A stretch of 8,126 bases of DNA from Rhodoferax sp. GTDB lineage: Bacteria; Pseudomonadota; Gammaproteobacteria; Burkholderiales; Burkholderiaceae. Shown here one piece after another: positions 6,586-8,126 of this stretch. Within the stretch, counting starts at the first letter, position 1, and each line of letters starts with the position of its first letter. Below the pieces are notes generated by a model. That model did no database searches. It saw only the letters and a program-made list of their open reading frames with translations, and was not told where the DNA came from. Both the position numbers and the translations under genes were made by a program. The DNA lies in NCBI GenBank assembly GCA_028292075.1, contig JAQGNA010000047.1, forward strand, positions 1 through 8,126, read 5' to 3'.

Positions 6586-6823
6586 CCTGCTGCCACTGAA
6601 GAGAACCGCCTTTCATCTGCCAGGCCTGCATGGCAGTCCTCACTCTCCAGGCCTGCATGGCAGTTCTCACTCTCCAGGCCCTGCATGGCAGTCCTCACTC
6701 TCCAGGCCTGCCATGTCTTACCCTGATGACTCGCAGCGATCTGGCTCCACTCTGCCGTAGTCATCGGACGGTGAAGTCCTACAGCTTTCGTGCGCGCAGT
6801 AGGCTAAATTCGCAGGCCATCCA
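6586..6823. other. Non-coding spacer between Bug gene and glycosyltransferase operon
   Basis: This 238-bp gap looks less GC-rich than the flanking genes. It holds the 27-bp tandem repeat and then about 108 bp with no supported gene. No T-run terminator follows the Bug stop. An AT-rich patch (GCTAAATT, about 6802-6809) just ahead of the glycosyltransferase start could be a -10 element, but no matching -35 was found. Short open frames crossing it lack family features. Confidence 0.6.
6621..6715. repeat. 27-bp intergenic tandem repeat, about 3.5 copies
   Basis: Units run 6621-6647, 6648-6674 and 6675-6702, with a partial copy 6703-6715. Each starts CAGGCCTGCATGGCAG and ends CTCACTCTC. Unit 2 differs from unit 1 by one C to T change, and unit 3 has one extra C. 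Within each unit CAGGCCTG is self-complementary and CTGC-ATG-GCAG forms a small inverted repeat. The near identity suggests recent slippage or selection. Confidence 0.95.
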
Positions 6824-7759
6824 ATGGCCTCGCTTCCCCTCATTACCGCTGTCGTTTCCACCTACAACGCCGAGCGCTTTTTCGCAGGCTGCCTGCGCGA
6901 TCTGCTGGGCCAGAGTGTGGCATCCGAGATGGAGATTCTGGTCATCGACAGCGGATCGCAGCAGGGCGAAGGCGCCATCTGTCAGGCGATGGGCAAGTTG
7001 CACCCGCAGATCCGCTACCTTCGCACCGAGCGTGAGCCGCTCTATGTGGCCTGGAACCGCGCCATCACGCTGGCACGCGGCAAGTACCTTACCAGCGCCA
7101 ACACCGACGATCGCCACCATCCCGCTTTCATGGCGCGCATGGTGAAGGCGCTGGAGGCACGGCCCGACTGCGCGCTGGGCTATGCCGACCAACTGATCAG
7201 CCACACCGAGAACGAGACCTTCGAGACCTGCCTGGCGCGCGGTGCAAGGCGGCGGCGTTGGCCCGACTACACGCCGGAAGACCTGCTGCTGCGCTGCATT
7301 ACCGGCTCGCAACCCGTGTGGCGCAGGTCGCTGCACGAGACACTCGGGGTGTTCGACACCCGCTACCGGATCGCGGCCGACTACGACATGTGGCTGCGTT
7401 TTGCGGCGGCGCATCCGTTGCTGCATGTGCCGGAGGCGCTGGGTGTCTTCTACGACGCGCCCGGCACGCTGTCGGGCGCCAGCAATCAGGTGGCGGTGAA
7501 CCTGGAGACCATGGCCATTCAGAAGACCTATGTGCAGCATGCCCGCTGGCGCGACATTCCACGCATGCGCCAGCGGTTGGCGGCCGAACTGTTCGGCCGC
7601 GGCTACCAGCACATCGAACGCGACCATGACGTGCGCGCTGCGCAACCCTTCATCCGCGCCGCCTTGCACCTGCACCCCACCAGCCTGAGGTTCCTGAAAA
7701 CCTACGCGTTGCGCTGTGTGTTCGGCATCGGTACGCGCACGCGCGGAGCCGCACCATGA
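6824..7759 (+). CDS. Family 2 glycosyltransferase
   Basis: A 311-residue GT-A fold glycosyltransferase, expected to transfer a sugar from a nucleotide-sugar at the cytoplasmic face of the membrane during polysaccharide or O-antigen-type synthesis. TAVVSTYNAERFF (8-20) is the first strand and helix of the fold, LVIDSGS (39-45) the nucleotide-binding Asp42, and SANTDDRHHP (91-100) carries the metal-binding DxD-type motif (Asp95, Asp96). AADYDMWLR (184-192) matches the later acceptor-side motif of the family. No membrane span is evident. The start at 6824 is fixed by an in-frame TAG 24 bases upstream (about 6800); the ribosome binding site is weak. It overlaps the next glycosyltransferase by ATGA and resembles it strongly, so the two are a translationally coupled duplicated pair. 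Sugar donor and acceptor cannot be read. Confidence 0.92.
   Translation: MASLPLITAVVSTYNAERFFAGCLRDLLGQSVASEMEILVIDSGSQQGEGAICQAMGKLHPQIRYLRTEREPLYVAWNRAITLARGKYLTSANTDDRHHPAFMARMVKALEARPDCALGYADQLISHTENETFETCLARGARRRRWPDYTPEDLLLRCITGSQPVWRRSLHETLGVFDTRYRIAADYDMWLRFAAAHPLLHVPEALGVFYDAPGTLSGASNQVAVNLETMAIQKTYVQHARWRDIPRMRQRLAAELFGRGYQHIERDHDVRAAQPFIRAALHLHPTSLRFLKTYALRCVFGIGTRTRGAAP
7745..7748 (+). promoter_or_regulatory. Ribosome binding site for second glycosyltransferase
   Basis: GGAG lies seven bases before the ATG at 7756, inside the end of the preceding gene. Together with the ATGA stop/start overlap (7756-7759) it fixes the start of the second glycosyltransferase and indicates translational coupling. 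Confidence 0.7.
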
Positions 7760-8126
7760 CATCACCCGACGTGACACCCGACACCCGGGGCGCTTCCCGC
7801 GAGGACGTGGTGGTCTCGGCCATTGTCTCGACCTACCAGGCCGAGCGCTTCATGCAGGGCTGCCTCGAAGACCTGCTGCGGCAGACCATCGCCGACCGGA
7901 TGGAGATCATCGTGATCGACAGCGCGTCGCCGCAGGACGAGGGCCGCATCGTCAAGGCGTTCCAGCAGCGCCATCCGAACATCGTGTACCTGCGCACCGA
8001 ACAGCGCGAGGGCCTCTACACGGCGTGGAACCGCGCCGTGGCCATGGCGCGCGGCCGGTATCTCACCAACGCCAACACGGACGACCGGCATCATCCCGAA
8101 TCATTCGCCAGGCTGGCGGCGGTGCT
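7756..8126 (+). CDS. Second family 2 glycosyltransferase, partial
   Basis: Open frame of 123 complete codons from ATG at 7756, cut by the right edge. After a 20-residue polar leader it shows the GT-A start SAIVSTYQAERF (about 21-32), EIIVIDSASPQ with the nucleotide-binding Asp, and NANTDDRHHP near the edge as the metal-binding motif. The visible part is about 60 percent identical by eye to the first 105 residues of the preceding glycosyltransferase, including YLRTE, AWNRA and NTDDRHHP, so it is a tandem duplicate. It starts on the ATGA overlap with a GGAG seven bases before. The sugar and acceptor are unknown and the C-terminal half, which usually decides acceptor specificity, is outside the window. 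Confidence 0.9.
   Translation, partial: MTSPDVTPDTRGASREDVVVSAIVSTYQAERFMQGCLEDLLRQTIADRMEIIVIDSASPQDEGRIVKAFQQRHPNIVYLRTEQREGLYTAWNRAVAMARGRYLTNANTDDRHHPESFARLAAV

Noticed and set aside
6621..6715. CRISPR array
   Set aside because: The 27-bp units are directly contiguous with no unique spacers.
6396..6764. Small minus-strand frame across the 27-bp repeat encoding a CHAGLES-type repeat
   Set aside because: The apparent peptide repeat is only the DNA repeat translated; half of the frame is antisense to the Bug gene and no ribosome binding site was seen.
6779..7777. Minus-strand open frame of 332 codons opposite the first glycosyltransferase
   Set aside because: The plus frame carries all glycosyltransferase motifs; this frame is His/Gln/Arg/Gly-rich without motifs.

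Overview
This window is a GC-rich (roughly two-thirds G+C by eye), densely coding stretch that looks like a chromosome of a betaproteobacterium of the order Burkholderiales. The main pointers are a Bug-type (tripartite tricarboxylate transporter) periplasmic binding protein standing alone without TctA/TctB genes, a LysR regulator divergent from an aldo/keto reductase, and CCCTCTCCCGC-type palindromic intergenic repeats. No species can be named from sequence alone.

Layout, left to right. (1) 1-824, minus strand: 274-residue N-terminal part of a multi-domain rhodanese protein that runs off the left edge. (2) 880-1851, minus: LysR-family regulator, 55 bp upstream of the rhodanese gene on the same strand. 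(3) 1852-1989: divergent control region with a perfect 15-bp palindrome that fits the LysR T-N11-A rule. (4) 1990-3021, plus: aldo/keto reductase. (5) 3022-3174: intergenic space between two converging genes, filled by an inverted pair of 38-bp REP-like palindromic repeats. (6) 3175-5397, minus: a 740-residue protein with an N-terminal cysteine-dioxygenase-like cupin followed by four rhodanese-fold domains, only one of which keeps a catalytic cysteine. (7) 5398-5571: divergent spacer. (8) 5572-6585, plus: Bug-family binding protein whose start codon region is tandemly triplicated. (9) 6586-6823: non-coding space with a 27-bp tandem repeat of about 3.5 copies. (10) 6824-7759 and 7756-edge, plus: two paralogous family 2 glycosyltransferases overlapping by ATGA, probably the start of a surface-polysaccharide operon.

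How the genes may work together. The LysR protein probably controls the aldo/keto reductase and perhaps itself and the downstream rhodanese gene. The two rhodanese proteins are clear paralogues (about half identical by eye over some 220 residues) and flank the LysR/reductase pair. The larger one joins thiol dioxygenation and sulfane-sulfur handling in a single chain, which suggests a cytoplasmic sulfur-amino-acid or thiol oxidation role. The divergent Bug protein could bring in a related substrate, but that is inference from position only. The glycosyltransferases look unrelated to the sulfur genes.

The most unusual items are the cupin plus four-rhodanese fusion with a repeated pattern of cysteine-less domains, and three independent short tandem repeats (12 bp, 15 bp and 27 bp), two of them in-frame at protein N-termini.
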